Assembly (NCBI GenBank): GCA_003134995.1
Contig: PLDC01000004.1
Span: 70,589 to 134,588 of the forward strand
DNA from: Acidobacteriaceae bacterium
Lineage (GTDB): Bacteria > Acidobacteriota > Terriglobia > Terriglobales > Acidobacteriaceae
Direction of reading: 5' to 3'
DNA length: 64,000 nucleotides
Below, piece after piece: positions 46,910 through 55,414 of this stretch; position 1 is the first letter of the stretch; each line of letters begins with the position of its first letter. Both the position numbers and the translations under genes were made by a program. The notes beneath the pieces were generated by a model. It ran no database searches and was not told where the DNA came from. It saw only the letters and a program-made list of their open reading frames with translations.

Positions 46910-49300
46910 TTAAGTCCCCGTCTTCACTGCTTCTCCATTGTGCAAACTCCGCGCGGGACGCGCCTCTAGCGGCCGGCCTTCGATCAGCGGATAAGTCCAT
47001 TTCCGCAGCGCGGGAATATGCACATTGATCCAGTAATCCCACCAGTCGAGCATTCGCGCCTTGTAACCAAACTCTTCCCGTTCGTCTTCGGCGAGAGCGT
47101 GCGAAAGTTTCTCGATATTGTCCGCGGCGAAATCGTGCTCATTGAACAGGATGAACGGCTCAAACAACTCAATCAATTTCTCCACCCGCTCCAGACTTCT
47201 TTCTGCTTTTACGAGTGGCGCTTTTTTCAGCGGCAGCGGCGACATGATGCGCTGAATCGACTTCACAATCGCCTTCTGTGCTGGGGCCGACATCCGCTGG
47301 TATCGCTCTTTGGAAACCGAAATCGCATCAAAACGCAGCCGCAGCCACGATTCCAATCCTTCCTGCGCTCGATAGTGTTTGCGATGTGCCAGCGAAGTTA
47401 ACTCGATCGACCGCCCCATGTCGCACGGATTCGTAGCCGACGTAGCCAATTGGTAAAGCGAATCGTGACGCCGCTCGACAATCGCCGCCGCAATTAGTGT
47501 CATGCCGGAGCACACCGCGTCGACCGGAATAATATCGAGCCTCTTGCTCTCATTCGAAGGCAGTTGGCGGAAGTACGTGCCCAGTAAATATGAGAGCGAC
47601 GCCGAAGTGTTGATCCCTTCATTCCACCCCAAAAATGGCTTTGCTACCGAGGTCTCCACAATCGCCGGACGCACAACAGCAATCGGCAGTCCCGCTCCGT
47701 GTTTCACGATCAACGATTCCGCCAGGCTCTTGGTCAGCGTATATGTATTCGGCCAGCCCAATTCCTTTGCCCGCCGCGAGCCTGCCTCGGTCAAGTATGT
47801 TTTCAACCACCGGATCCGGTTCTTGCGGATCTGATTATCCAATGCCGCGCCCTGTAAGCCCTTCGCCGCATGTTCCTTCGAGAGCGACTGCATCTTCAAC
47901 CCGGCGGTCACGTCCGCGCCTTCAGCCTCCGCCTCGGCCTTCGCGATCAACTCGTGCAGAGACCGCAACTCCTGCTCCGCATCGAAGTTCGCCACGCCAT
48001 GCGGAGTGTAGTTCGGAATCATTTTCTCGGGCACGCGCCCATCCCGCTCGCCCGCCACGTAACACGTCGATAGGTGCAGCAGTCCCGCGTGATCGGTCGC
48101 GCGAACAAACTCCAGGATGTGCATCGCAGCATCGGTATTGGTCGTCAGCGCATCCCGCAAATCCGGATTGAAGTCCGTCAAACCCGAACTATTCACGATC
48201 AAATCAAGATTTCTATGCAGCCGCCGCGCCACTTCCGCATTCAGCCCCAACCCTGCCTGCGTAACGTCACCTTCCATCACTTCCACTTTGTCCCGGAGAT
48301 AATCCCCAAGACTGGCTTCGTACCTCTCGAAGAGCGGATCGAATACCGGCGACTCTTCCACGATTTTTTCAAACCGCCGAGTTGCCGGATTCGACTTCTG
48401 CCGCCGGATCAGCAGATAAATCTTCCCGATCTCCGGCAACTCCAGCAACGTATTCGCCAGCCAAACTTTCCCGATGAATCCTGTGACGCCGATCAGCATT
48501 ACGTGCTTGCCAGCGAGCGCTCGCCTCACAGAAAATCCCGTTGCCTGCCGCTGACCCTCGAAGTGCACAATCGGATGTTCCTGCGCCACCGATTCCCGGC
48601 CCGCACCAATCACCGCGCCACGCAATTGCTCCACCGTAATGTCCAGTTGCCGTGCCAGCGTCTTCGGCGCGCGCCGCCCATCTGGACTCTGCTCCCAGAT
48701 CAGCGCAAATCCTCCGCGCGGCCGGATCACCGGCTCCAGCAGCCTTCCCGTAGCCACGCCATCGCGAAACTCCAGCCGGTTCGCAACGATCCGCTTGACT
48801 CCAAGATGCTGCGCCAGCGGCTTCATTACATGCTCGAGCCCCTGGCTCACCAGCACCACATCCGCGCCCGCGCGCACTAGCGCCTGCGCTTTCTCCAGCC
48901 CGCGTGGCTTCAGCTGCGGTTTCAATTTGTATAGGAAATATTCCTCGCCCAGCAGGTCCAGCCGGTCGCGCGTCACACCACGCAATGTCATGTGAACGAC
49001 GCGCGTCGCGAACTTCCGGTTGGTCGAATACAGAAACGGACGCAGGGCCACCATCACGAAAATCAGCCCTCGCCTCCACCATCGTTCCGCAAAAGTCTGA
49101 GAGTTCCAGGTGAAGAAGGCCACCGGCTCCACCACCGTCAGGTCGAGCAGACTGCCCTCAACCCGCCAGTAAACGGCAGGGGACACCCCGACCGCGGCGT
49201 CAGGCTTGTGGCTTGACGGTTCCAGTTGGTTTGTCTGTTCCAAAGCGTTCTTCGTCGGCTTTTTTTCGTGCCTACGAAAGGCTTCTCCTTCTACGAGCAC
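46910..49300 (-). CDS. Fusion of a degenerate HAD-like domain and a fatty acyl-CoA reductase
   Basis: A 796-residue protein. Residues about 40-235 resemble a HAD-IB phosphatase (VLVSQGLEHVMKPLAQHLGV, ANRLEFRDGVATGRLLEPVI), but the nucleophile motif DxDxT is replaced by RVEGSLL, so the HAD domain is probably inactive. Residues about 270-600 form an SDR-type fatty acyl reductase: LIGVTGFIGKVWLANTLLEL (GxxGxxG at 271-277), LHLSTCYVAGER and the catalytic YTLTK. A C-terminal sterile domain completes it. It would reduce acyl-CoA or acyl-ACP to an aldehyde or alcohol. The GTG start at 49300 has only a weak ribosome binding site, so the first residues are uncertain. Confidence 0.82.
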   Translation of the reverse strand: MLVEGEAFRRHEKKPTKNALEQTNQLEPSSHKPDAAVGVSPAVYWRVEGSLLDLTVVEPVAFFTWNSQTFAERWWRRGLIFVMVALRPFLYSTNRKFATRVVHMTLRGVTRDRLDLLGEEYFLYKLKPQLKPRGLEKAQALVRAGADVVLVSQGLEHVMKPLAQHLGVKRIVANRLEFRDGVATGRLLEPVIRPRGGFALIWEQSPDGRRAPKTLARQLDITVEQLRGAVIGAGRESVAQEHPIVHFEGQRQATGFSVRRALAGKHVMLIGVTGFIGKVWLANTLLELPEIGKIYLLIRRQKSNPATRRFEKIVEESPVFDPLFERYEASLGDYLRDKVEVMEGDVTQAGLGLNAEVARRLHRNLDLIVNSSGLTDFNPDLRDALTTNTDAAMHILEFVRATDHAGLLHLSTCYVAGERDGRVPEKMIPNYTPHGVANFDAEQELRSLHELIAKAEAEAEGADVTAGLKMQSLSKEHAAKGLQGAALDNQIRKNRIRWLKTYLTEAGSRRAKELGWPNTYTLTKSLAESLIVKHGAGLPIAVVRPAIVETSVAKPFLGWNEGINTSASLSYLLGTYFRQLPSNESKRLDIIPVDAVCSGMTLIAAAIVERRHDSLYQLATSATNPCDMGRSIELTSLAHRKHYRAQEGLESWLRLRFDAISVSKERYQRMSAPAQKAIVKSIQRIMSPLPLKKAPLVKAERSLERVEKLIELFEPFILFNEHDFAADNIEKLSHALAEDEREEFGYKARMLDWWDYWINVHIPALRKWTYPLIEGRPLEARPARSLHNGEAVKTGT

Positions 49301-49366
49301 ACGAATCTTCTATTGTAATCAATGCGGTCAACCAGCTGCACCCAGCACGCAAAAACAGCTTGCCGT

Positions 49367-50809
49367 TTAGTCGTAATACTCCAACCCCAAATGCGTGATG
49401 AGTTCCTCGCCCTTCAAATGGCGCAGCGTGTTCTTCAGCTTCATCAACTGGATGAACAGATCGTGTTCGGGATAGAGTCCCGGCGCGGTCATCGGCGACT
49501 TGAAGTAAAAGCTCAGCCACTCCTGGATTCCAATTCCCTTCAGCTCGGTCGAGCGTTTTGCTAGATCGACCAGCAGCACGAGGTCTAGCACAATCGGCGC
49601 GGCGAGAATCGAGTCGCGGCATAGGAAGTCGACTTTGATCTGCATGGGGTAGCCGAGCCATCCGAAGATATCGATGTTGTCCCAGCCCTCTTTGTTATCG
49701 CCGCGCGGCGGATAATAGTTGATGCGAACTTTGTGATACATATCGCCGTAGAGTTCGGGATAAAGTTCGGGCTGAAGAATGTGCTCCAGCACGGAAAGTT
49801 TCGATTCTTCCTTGGTTTTGAAAGACCCGGGATCGTCGAGCACTTCACCGTCGCGGTTGCCGAGGATGTTTGTGGAAAACCATCCGCTCAGGCCCAGCAT
49901 GCGCGCCTTGAAGCCGGGCGCGAGGATTGTCTTCATCAAAGTCTGACCGGTTTTGAAATCTTTGCCGCAGATCGGGGCTTCATTTTTTCGGGACAGTTCG
50001 AGCATTACCGGCAAATCCACAGTTAGATTCGGCGCGCCGTTGGCGAACGGAACGCCTTCCATTAACGAAGCGTAGGCATAAATCATGGAGGGCGCGATCA
50101 TTTCATCGTTCTCGCGCAAGGCCTTCTCGAATGACTTCACTGACTGGTGCGCTGCCGTGGGTGCGATGAAGGACTCCGTGGAGCCGCACCACATGGTAAT
50201 GAGCCGGCTTACTCCACTGGTTTTCTTGAAGTCGCGTATGTCGTCGCGCAACTGCTCGGCAAGATCCATTTTCGTTTTGCCTTTTTTCACATTCGGTCCG
50301 TCGATCTTCTTCACATAGTTGTGATCGAACACGGCCGCGCGCGGCGTCACCGACGAAAGAAATGGCTTCAACTGGTCGAGCAGGCGTTGATCGAGCACTC
50401 CCGCATGCGAGGCGGCTTCGTACATGTTGTCGTTGTAAATATCCCATCCGGTAAAGACCAGGTCGTCGAGTGTGGCGAGCGGCACAAATTCTTTGATCTT
50501 CGGCGAACGGCCGTCAGTGCGCTTGCCCAGCCGCACCGTGCCCATTTGCGTGAGCGAACCGATGGGTTTTGCCAGCCCCTTGCGAATCGCCTCAACGCCC
50601 GCGACAAATGTGGTCGCAACCGCGCCCATGCCCGGGATCATCACGCCCAACTTCCCTTTCGCGGGCTCGATCATGCCTTCGGGCTGCGGGTTATCGCGGT
50701 TCTTCGCGTATTCCTTCACTTGAACGCTGAGAGCCTTCACTTCCTTCGCAATCTCTGCAGACCTGATTACTCCGGACTTGTTCTTCGCAGACTTATTCGG
50801 TGTCGCCAT
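49367..50809 (-). CDS. Inositol-3-phosphate synthase
   Basis: A 480-residue protein. GVMIPGMGAVATTFVAGVEA is the NAD-binding loop, FTGWDIYNDNMYEAASHAGV and LISMW-like segment SRLITMWCGSTE follow. CGKDFKTGQTLMKTILAPGF and SGWFSTNILGNRDGEVL hold the conserved catalytic lysines and the SxxxNxxGNxDG block of myo-inositol-1-phosphate synthases. It makes inositol-3-phosphate from glucose-6-phosphate. As the first gene of the minus-strand run, it fits a role in supplying an inositol head group for the lipids made by the downstream genes. This link is inferred from position. Confidence 0.9.
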   Translation of the reverse strand: MATPNKSAKNKSGVIRSAEIAKEVKALSVQVKEYAKNRDNPQPEGMIEPAKGKLGVMIPGMGAVATTFVAGVEAIRKGLAKPIGSLTQMGTVRLGKRTDGRSPKIKEFVPLATLDDLVFTGWDIYNDNMYEAASHAGVLDQRLLDQLKPFLSSVTPRAAVFDHNYVKKIDGPNVKKGKTKMDLAEQLRDDIRDFKKTSGVSRLITMWCGSTESFIAPTAAHQSVKSFEKALRENDEMIAPSMIYAYASLMEGVPFANGAPNLTVDLPVMLELSRKNEAPICGKDFKTGQTLMKTILAPGFKARMLGLSGWFSTNILGNRDGEVLDDPGSFKTKEESKLSVLEHILQPELYPELYGDMYHKVRINYYPPRGDNKEGWDNIDIFGWLGYPMQIKVDFLCRDSILAAPIVLDLVLLVDLAKRSTELKGIGIQEWLSFYFKSPMTAPGLYPEHDLFIQLMKLKNTLRHLKGEELITHLGLEYYD

Positions 50810-51191
50810 ATTTTGGCCGCTTCCTCAGTAAGAATCTCTATGGATGTGCAAACCCTGTATGTTCTCGCATGAGGCGGGAGTTTTGCAAACGCGAGCGGCC
50901 GAACGCGCAGAAAATCGATTCAACGGGGCAGTCGCGTCATCGAGCGGTGAGCGCGCATTTTGATTGGTGACATAAATTATTTGCGTTGGACTCTAGCGCG
51001 AACTTGCTTCATAGTGGAATCACTTCGCAAACCAGCTCTGCAGCCGGTCCCGCGAAGCTGATGTTTGCATGCCAGCCCTGATGTTGGTACTGCAAATCTC
51101 CTGACCCTGTTGTTCTCCACTCCATTTGAGCCCGCGCCAATCGGCCTTGCGCCGGTGTGTGCTCTTTTGCCCACAAGAACAGGAGACTAAA
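50810..51191. other. Divergent intergenic region upstream of the lipid operon and a secreted protein
   Basis: About 380 bases with no credible gene. It must hold the promoters of inositol-phosphate synthase (minus) and of the secreted protein (plus), but I see no clear -35/-10 pair. Confidence 0.4.
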
Positions 51192-51629
51192 ATGAAATCG
51201 ATTCGCAACTTCGCCTACGCCGCTGCATTAACCTTGAGTGCCCTGAACTTTGCGCCCAGCCTGGCTTCAGCCCAGGATGCAGCGGGGAGTTTCACCTTGA
51301 CCCACGAAGTGCACTGGCAGAATGCGGTTGTGCCTGCGGGAACGTACAGGTTCGTCATTGAACCGGATGGTCCTGCGGCAATGCTCACGCTGCGCAACCT
51401 GAACGGCGGGAAAAGCTTCATGATGCTGGTCGTCGACACCGAGGATTCCAAACCGAAAGACACCAGCGAATTGGTTATGGTGCCGAGGCCAACTGGAAGC
51501 TTCGTCAGTACGCTGCAGCTTCCGGAGTTCGGGATGACACTGCATTTCGCCGTACCGCCCGAAACTCATGTAATAGCGCGAGCGGTCGCAAGCACGGGCA
51601 CGGTCCAGACTGCATCGGCCGCACACTAG
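51192..51629 (+). CDS. Small secreted beta-rich protein
   Basis: A 145-residue protein with a signal peptide (MKSIRNFAYAAALTLSALNF, then APSLASAQDA). The mature part includes GSFTLTHEVHWQNAVVPAGT, YRFVIEPDGPAAMLTLRNLN and FGMTLHFAVPPETHV. The F-x-L-x-x-x-V-x-W...VPAGTYxF pattern is common in small secreted acidobacterial proteins of unknown function. AGGAG lies six bases before the ATG. A strong terminator follows 21 bases after the stop, so it is a single-gene unit. Confidence 0.7.
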   Translation: MKSIRNFAYAAALTLSALNFAPSLASAQDAAGSFTLTHEVHWQNAVVPAGTYRFVIEPDGPAAMLTLRNLNGGKSFMMLVVDTEDSKPKDTSELVMVPRPTGSFVSTLQLPEFGMTLHFAVPPETHVIARAVASTGTVQTASAAH

Positions 51630-51650
51630 CTCATCCGCTGCGTATCTCAG

Positions 51651-51685
51651 GAGCAGATCTGGAAATTCAGATCTGCTCTTTTTTT
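51651..51685 (+). terminator. Rho-independent terminator
   Basis: Perfect 11-bp stem GAGCAGATCTG (51651-51661) with CAGATCTGCTC (51668-51678), loop GAAATT, followed by seven T residues. It ends the secreted-protein transcript. A convergent GAF-ANTAR gene ends just beyond. Confidence 0.9.
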
Positions 51686-51713
51686 GTTTTTGTTCTTTGT
51701 TAGGTCGATTTCC

Positions 51714-52439
51714 TCAGGCTGGTTTCGGCGCGGATGAATTCCCTCTCACTTCGTCGCTGAGCACAATCGCTTCGGCGATCTCTTTCATTGGCTTGCGCTT
51801 CTGCCGGCTCTGCCGTTGCAGGGTGAGGTAGGCTTGTTCCTCGCTCAATCCCAGATCGCGTTGCAGAATTCCTTTGGCGCGCTCCACTACTTTGCGCGTC
51901 TGCAACTGTTCCGACAGGTTGAAGTTGGCATCTTCCAGCCGGGCCATCTCGATTTCGGCGCCCACCAAAAATCCAATCGTCGAGATCAAACGGATTTCCC
52001 GGGGCCGGTAAACGTGATGTTGGCGATGCTGCAAGTTGATCACTCCAACAACGCGGCCGCGAGACATCAAGGGCACCGACAGAAACGCCTCGTAACTATC
52101 TTCCGGAAGCTCGTGAAAGGGTTGAAAGCGCGGGTCGAGCGCCGCATTGCCGGCGACCGCCACTGGCTCCGCGTTTTCCGCTACCCAACCCGTAATACCT
52201 TGTCCCACGCGCAGTTTCAGGCGATCGACAACTTCTGGGTGCGGATTTCTCGAGGCCCGGAGCACGAGATCGTCGCCTTCGAGAACATAAACCAGGCAGG
52301 AATCGCACTTCACCAGCGCCGAAGCAAACTCGACCACGCGGGTCAGCACATCGTGAAAGCCGTCAGCCGTGGCTAAGCGGACGCCAATCTCGTGCAGCAA
52401 ATCAACATGAGAATCTTCAACCGAAATTAATGAGTCCAT
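51714..52439 (-). CDS. GAF-ANTAR domain RNA-binding antiterminator-type regulator
   Basis: A 241-residue protein. A GAF domain at about residues 20-165 (LLHEIGVRLATADGFHDVLT, VGQGITGWVAENAEPVAVAG, FLSVPLMSRGRVVGVINLQH) precedes an ANTAR domain at about 170-230 (RKVVERAKGILQRDLGLSEE, QAYLTLQRQSRQKRKPMKEI). ANTAR domains bind RNA hairpin pairs with six-base loops and block termination. The signal sensed by the GAF domain and the RNA target are unknown. The gene stands alone. Confidence 0.88.
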   Translation of the reverse strand: MDSLISVEDSHVDLLHEIGVRLATADGFHDVLTRVVEFASALVKCDSCLVYVLEGDDLVLRASRNPHPEVVDRLKLRVGQGITGWVAENAEPVAVAGNAALDPRFQPFHELPEDSYEAFLSVPLMSRGRVVGVINLQHRQHHVYRPREIRLISTIGFLVGAEIEMARLEDANFNLSEQLQTRKVVERAKGILQRDLGLSEEQAYLTLQRQSRQKRKPMKEIAEAIVLSDEVRGNSSAPKPA

Positions 52440-52582
52440 GATTCAGCGTATGGGCTGAACCGAGGCTTGTCTAATTCCAAATTTCAATGACAGCTATAAG
52501 GGATTTGCCGCAAGATTGTAACCTCCGCTTAACATCTTTTGTGTAAGCGCTGCATCGACTTAGTGCCGCGAGGCGCCGGGCT

Positions 52583-52642
52583 ACGCCCCTTCGGCAGGCT
52601 CAGGGCAGGCTTTCGCTGGAGGGCCGAGGCGGCTGTCTCCAC
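52583..52642. repeat. Dispersed repeat fragment
   Basis: CCCCTTCGGCAGGCTCAGGG matches the 5910-5951 inverted repeat family, and GCCGAGGCGGCTGTCTCCAC resembles 9089-9108 (GCCGAGGCGGCTGTTCCCAC). It lies in the gap between the GAF-ANTAR gene and the SDR gene. Confidence 0.6.
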
Positions 52643-52699
52643 ATGATTCGCCTCGCCGCGGTGTTCGCGTCTGTGTTACAACCTTTGCGGACTTACTCC

Positions 52700-53542
52700 A
52701 TGCCAGAGAAAATCGCGCTGATCACCGGTTCCTCCAGCGGCTTCGGATTGCTCACTTCCATCGAACTAGCCAAGGCCGGATTCAAAGTTGTCGCCACCAT
52801 GCGCGACCTCGGCCGCCGCGAGCGCCTCGACCAGGCCGCATCCGCCGCGGGTGTAGCCGTGCAGCTTGATATCCGCGCGCTCGACGTCACCGATTTTGAT
52901 TCCCTGCCCGGCTTTGTTGATGCTGTAGTCCGCGATCACGGGTGCCTCGATGTCCTCGTGAACAACGCTGGATTCGCCGTCGCCGGATTTCTGGAAGACA
53001 TCAAGCTCGAAGAACTTCGCCGTCAGTTCGAAACCAACTTCTTCGGCGCTGTGGCCATGACCAAAGCTGCGCTGCCCACCATGCGGCGCCAGCACTCCGG
53101 TCACATAATCATGGTCTCATCCATAGGAGGATTGCTGGGGACGGTGACCATCGGCAGCTATTCGGCGTCGAAACACGCGCTGGAGGGCTGGAGCGAATCG
53201 CTGCGGCTCGAAACCAATTCGCTCGGTATCAAGGTGGTGCTGGTTGAGCCCGGATCATTTCAAACCGATATATGGACGCGTGGCGCGATGCTGGGCGATC
53301 AGGTTACAAAGGAGACGTCTCCAAACATTCAGCGCATGTTGCGAATGCGTGATCTGATCCAGGCCCTCCCCAAAAGCGATCCCATGGAAGTGGCGCGCAA
53401 GATCGCGGCCATTGCGCAAGATCCTAATCCTAAGCTGCGCTACGTGGTGGGTCGCGATGCCAAAATACAACTTGCGCTCAAGCGCATCCTGCCGTGGAAG
53501 TGGCACGAGAAGATCGTCGCGAAATATCTGAAGCTGGATTAG
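52700..53542 (+). CDS. Short-chain dehydrogenase/reductase
   Basis: A 280-residue classical SDR. ALITGSSSGFGLLTSIELAK holds TGxxxGxG, LDVLVNNAGFAVAGFLED the NNAG motif, IIMVSSIGGLLGTVTIGSYS the catalytic Ser strand, and YSASKHALEGWSESLRLE the YxxxK motif. PGSFQTDIWTRG follows. The substrate is unknown; the family includes retinol and steroid type reductases with this SSSGFG motif. ATG 52700 is chosen over an upstream ATG because it starts directly before the Rossmann strand. Confidence 0.85.
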   Translation: MPEKIALITGSSSGFGLLTSIELAKAGFKVVATMRDLGRRERLDQAASAAGVAVQLDIRALDVTDFDSLPGFVDAVVRDHGCLDVLVNNAGFAVAGFLEDIKLEELRRQFETNFFGAVAMTKAALPTMRRQHSGHIIMVSSIGGLLGTVTIGSYSASKHALEGWSESLRLETNSLGIKVVLVEPGSFQTDIWTRGAMLGDQVTKETSPNIQRMLRMRDLIQALPKSDPMEVARKIAAIAQDPNPKLRYVVGRDAKIQLALKRILPWKWHEKIVAKYLKLD

Positions 53543-53549
53543 AACCAGC

Positions 53550-53648
53550 CTCGAGTCGCTAGTCCCGAGCCCCGAGTAAAGTTAAAAGCATAGAAAGCTT
53601 TTCTAGCCTGGATTCGCGCTCGCAACTCGGGACTCGGGACTCGCGACT
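53550..53648. repeat. Inverted repeat between convergent genes
   Basis: CGAGTCGCTAGTCCCGAGCC then CCGAGT on the left is mirrored by ACTCGGGACTCGGGACTCGC then GACT on the right. It lies between the SDR gene and the convergent small secreted-protein gene and could serve as a bidirectional transcription stop. Confidence 0.6.
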
Positions 53649-54099
53649 ACTTCTCCAGATCCATCGTCTTCACCGGCAAATCCCAGTGCGCGTCGAGAAT
53701 CTCAAACCGCCGCTGCTCTTCGCGCTGGAACGTCTCCTGATCTGGATACATCTGCTTTTGCAGCGCGGCCTCGTCGAAGGGCTCGTTGGCCACTGTCGCG
53801 TTCTTGAAGACTATGGTCACGCGAAAATCCCAGCGGCCGTCTTCCGTGGTGTGATAGCGCGGTTGATCCATCCAGACTTTCGCGATCCGCCCCATCTCCG
53901 TTTCTTTCTTCAGCACGGGATAGTGATTTTTCTTGAACAACTTTAGAAATTCATCCGCATGCCCCCACTTCGCTTTGTAGTAGTACTCAACCACGAACGG
54001 CTGTCCTGAGGTCGCGGGCGCAGATTGCGCGCGGGAAGCGAGCGGCAGAGCGATTGCATAGAAAAGCAACAGCGCTAAAGTACGGGACATTCGAATCAC
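53647..54099 (-). CDS. Small secreted hypothetical protein
   Basis: A 150-residue protein with a signal peptide (VIRMSRTLALLLFYAIALPL, then ASRAQSA). The mature part FVVEYYYKAKWGHADEFLKL, FKKNHYPVLKKETEMGRIAK and RYHTTEDGRWDFRVTIVFKN looks like a dimeric alpha/beta barrel (ferredoxin-like, ABM type). GTG 54099 is chosen as start because AGGAGG lies five bases upstream; ATG 54090 is the alternative. It is divergent from the 54157 gene with only about 57 bases between starts. Confidence 0.65.
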   Translation of the reverse strand: MIRMSRTLALLLFYAIALPLASRAQSAPATSGQPFVVEYYYKAKWGHADEFLKLFKKNHYPVLKKETEMGRIAKVWMDQPRYHTTEDGRWDFRVTIVFKNATVANEPFDEAALQKQMYPDQETFQREEQRRFEILDAHWDLPVKTMDLEK

Positions 54100-54156
54100 G
54101 GAAGCCTCCTGGTAAATGCCACCTTGTACACTAACAAAAGAATAGACGCAGGGGAG

Positions 54157-54543
54157 ATGCGGGTGGAAGACGACGAACAGCAAATCCTAAACCTCTTCGA
54201 AGAGGGCGACCGCGCAATAATCGCAGCCGACATGCCCGCGCTGACGCGTATTTTCACTGACGACTATATCCAATACGATGAATCGGGCAAGGCGTTCACC
54301 AAACAGGATGTGCTCGCGAGTCTCAAGACCGGCGCGATTCGCTACGTTTCGATGATCTCAACTGGTCGCCGCATCCGCCTGCTGAAGGAAGATCTAGCTA
54401 TCGTTCACGGATCAGAAGATGACGAAGTCGAGCAAGATGGAAGACGCTTCGCAGTTAGCTACATCTACATGGATGTGGTGGTGAAGCGGGACGGGAGATG
54501 GCAGATCGTGGGGTCACAGTTGGCGAGGCCGAGCACCGACTAG
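54157..54543 (+). CDS. NTF2-like (DUF4440) protein
   Basis: A 128-residue protein. EQQILNLFEEGDRAIIAADM, TRIFTDDYIQYDESGKAFTK and YIYMDVVVKRDGRWQIVGSQ match the SnoaL/DUF4440 cone fold, with the D-G-x-W-x-I-V-x-S-Q end typical of the family. These proteins bind small ligands or act as enzymes with unknown substrates. ATG 54157 or GTG 54163 are possible starts; GGGGAG lies at a better distance from the GTG. Confidence 0.8.
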   Translation: MRVEDDEQQILNLFEEGDRAIIAADMPALTRIFTDDYIQYDESGKAFTKQDVLASLKTGAIRYVSMISTGRRIRLLKEDLAIVHGSEDDEVEQDGRRFAVSYIYMDVVVKRDGRWQIVGSQLARPSTD

Positions 54544-54622
54544 TGCTGGAGTCCCGTCGGCTGTCGAGTGGGCGTCCCGTTCAATCCGGCCAGCAAGATG
54601 CTGCCGCTACAAGCCTGGGTCG

Positions 54623-55249
54623 CTACTCAGCAGTCCGCATCCTATTCTTCCAGTGAGTCCAAACAAAATAGACTACACCCGCTACCAGCACAGCCCCAAT
54701 CACCGCGTCAAACTTGTGGAAGTACTTGCCCAGCTCGCGCCAGTTCTCGCCCAGCTTCATTCCGAGATACGCCAAGCCCAGGCACCACGGCCACGATCCC
54801 AGGAATGTGTAAAGATGAAACCTTCCACGAGGCATGCGCGCGATGCCTGCCGGCAGCGCGATGAAAGTTCGAATCACGGGCAGCAGACGACCGATGAATA
54901 CGGCAAGGTATCCCCAGCGCGCAAAGAAGCGGTCGGCCCAGTCGAGCTCGCGGCGGCCCATCAGAATCCAGCGGCCGTAGCGCTCGACTAAAGGACGCCC
55001 GCCATAGCACCCAATTTCATACGCCACCAGCGAGCCCAGGTTGCACCCAATCGCCCCCGCGGTCGCCACCCACAGCAGCTTGAACGTCCCGGTGAAAACC
55101 AGATAGCCGGCGAATGGCATGATCAACTCTGAAGGCAACGGGATGCACGCCGACTCGATTGCCATCAGCAATGCGATGCCGGCATAGCCGGTCGCGCTGA
55201 TCACAGAACTGATAAAGACGAAGATGATAGCCAGAAGTTTTTCTGTCAT
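54623..55249 (-). CDS. DedA/SNARE-associated family membrane protein
   Basis: A 208-residue protein with four or five hydrophobic segments. ESACIPLPSELIMPFAGYLV holds the conserved E..P.P.E motif; YEIGCYGGRPLVERYGRW, FFARWGYLAVFIGRLLPVIR and TFIALPAGIARMPRGRFHLY carry the F-x-R-x-x-P-x-x-R..AG.. motif of DedA proteins. Members flip undecaprenyl phosphate or phospholipids and support envelope homeostasis. It may transport a lipid carrier for the envelope. Confidence 0.9.
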   Translation of the reverse strand: MTEKLLAIIFVFISSVISATGYAGIALLMAIESACIPLPSELIMPFAGYLVFTGTFKLLWVATAGAIGCNLGSLVAYEIGCYGGRPLVERYGRWILMGRRELDWADRFFARWGYLAVFIGRLLPVIRTFIALPAGIARMPRGRFHLYTFLGSWPWCLGLAYLGMKLGENWRELGKYFHKFDAVIGAVLVAGVVYFVWTHWKNRMRTAE

Positions 55250-55257
55250 TGGAAGGC

Positions 55258-55414
55258 AGTTCTCGGTTCTCAGTTAAAACCTTTGCGCTTTGACAAATTG
55301 TGGACTGGAAACGCGGAACTAAACCAGTGTATCGGAAATTCCCCGCGAAAAAGCTGGGCTGCGAGCATCTCGCCCCAAGGACCCTGCATCCCCAACTGAG
55401 AACTGAGAACTGGC
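55258..55414. repeat. Inverted CAGTTCTC repeats flanking an intergenic segment
   Basis: CAGTTCTCGGTTCTCAGTT at 55258-55276 and AACTGAGAACTGAGAACTGG at 55395-55414 are in opposite orientation and belong to the same family as 285-316. The 118 bases between them contain no gene that I can support. Confidence 0.6.
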
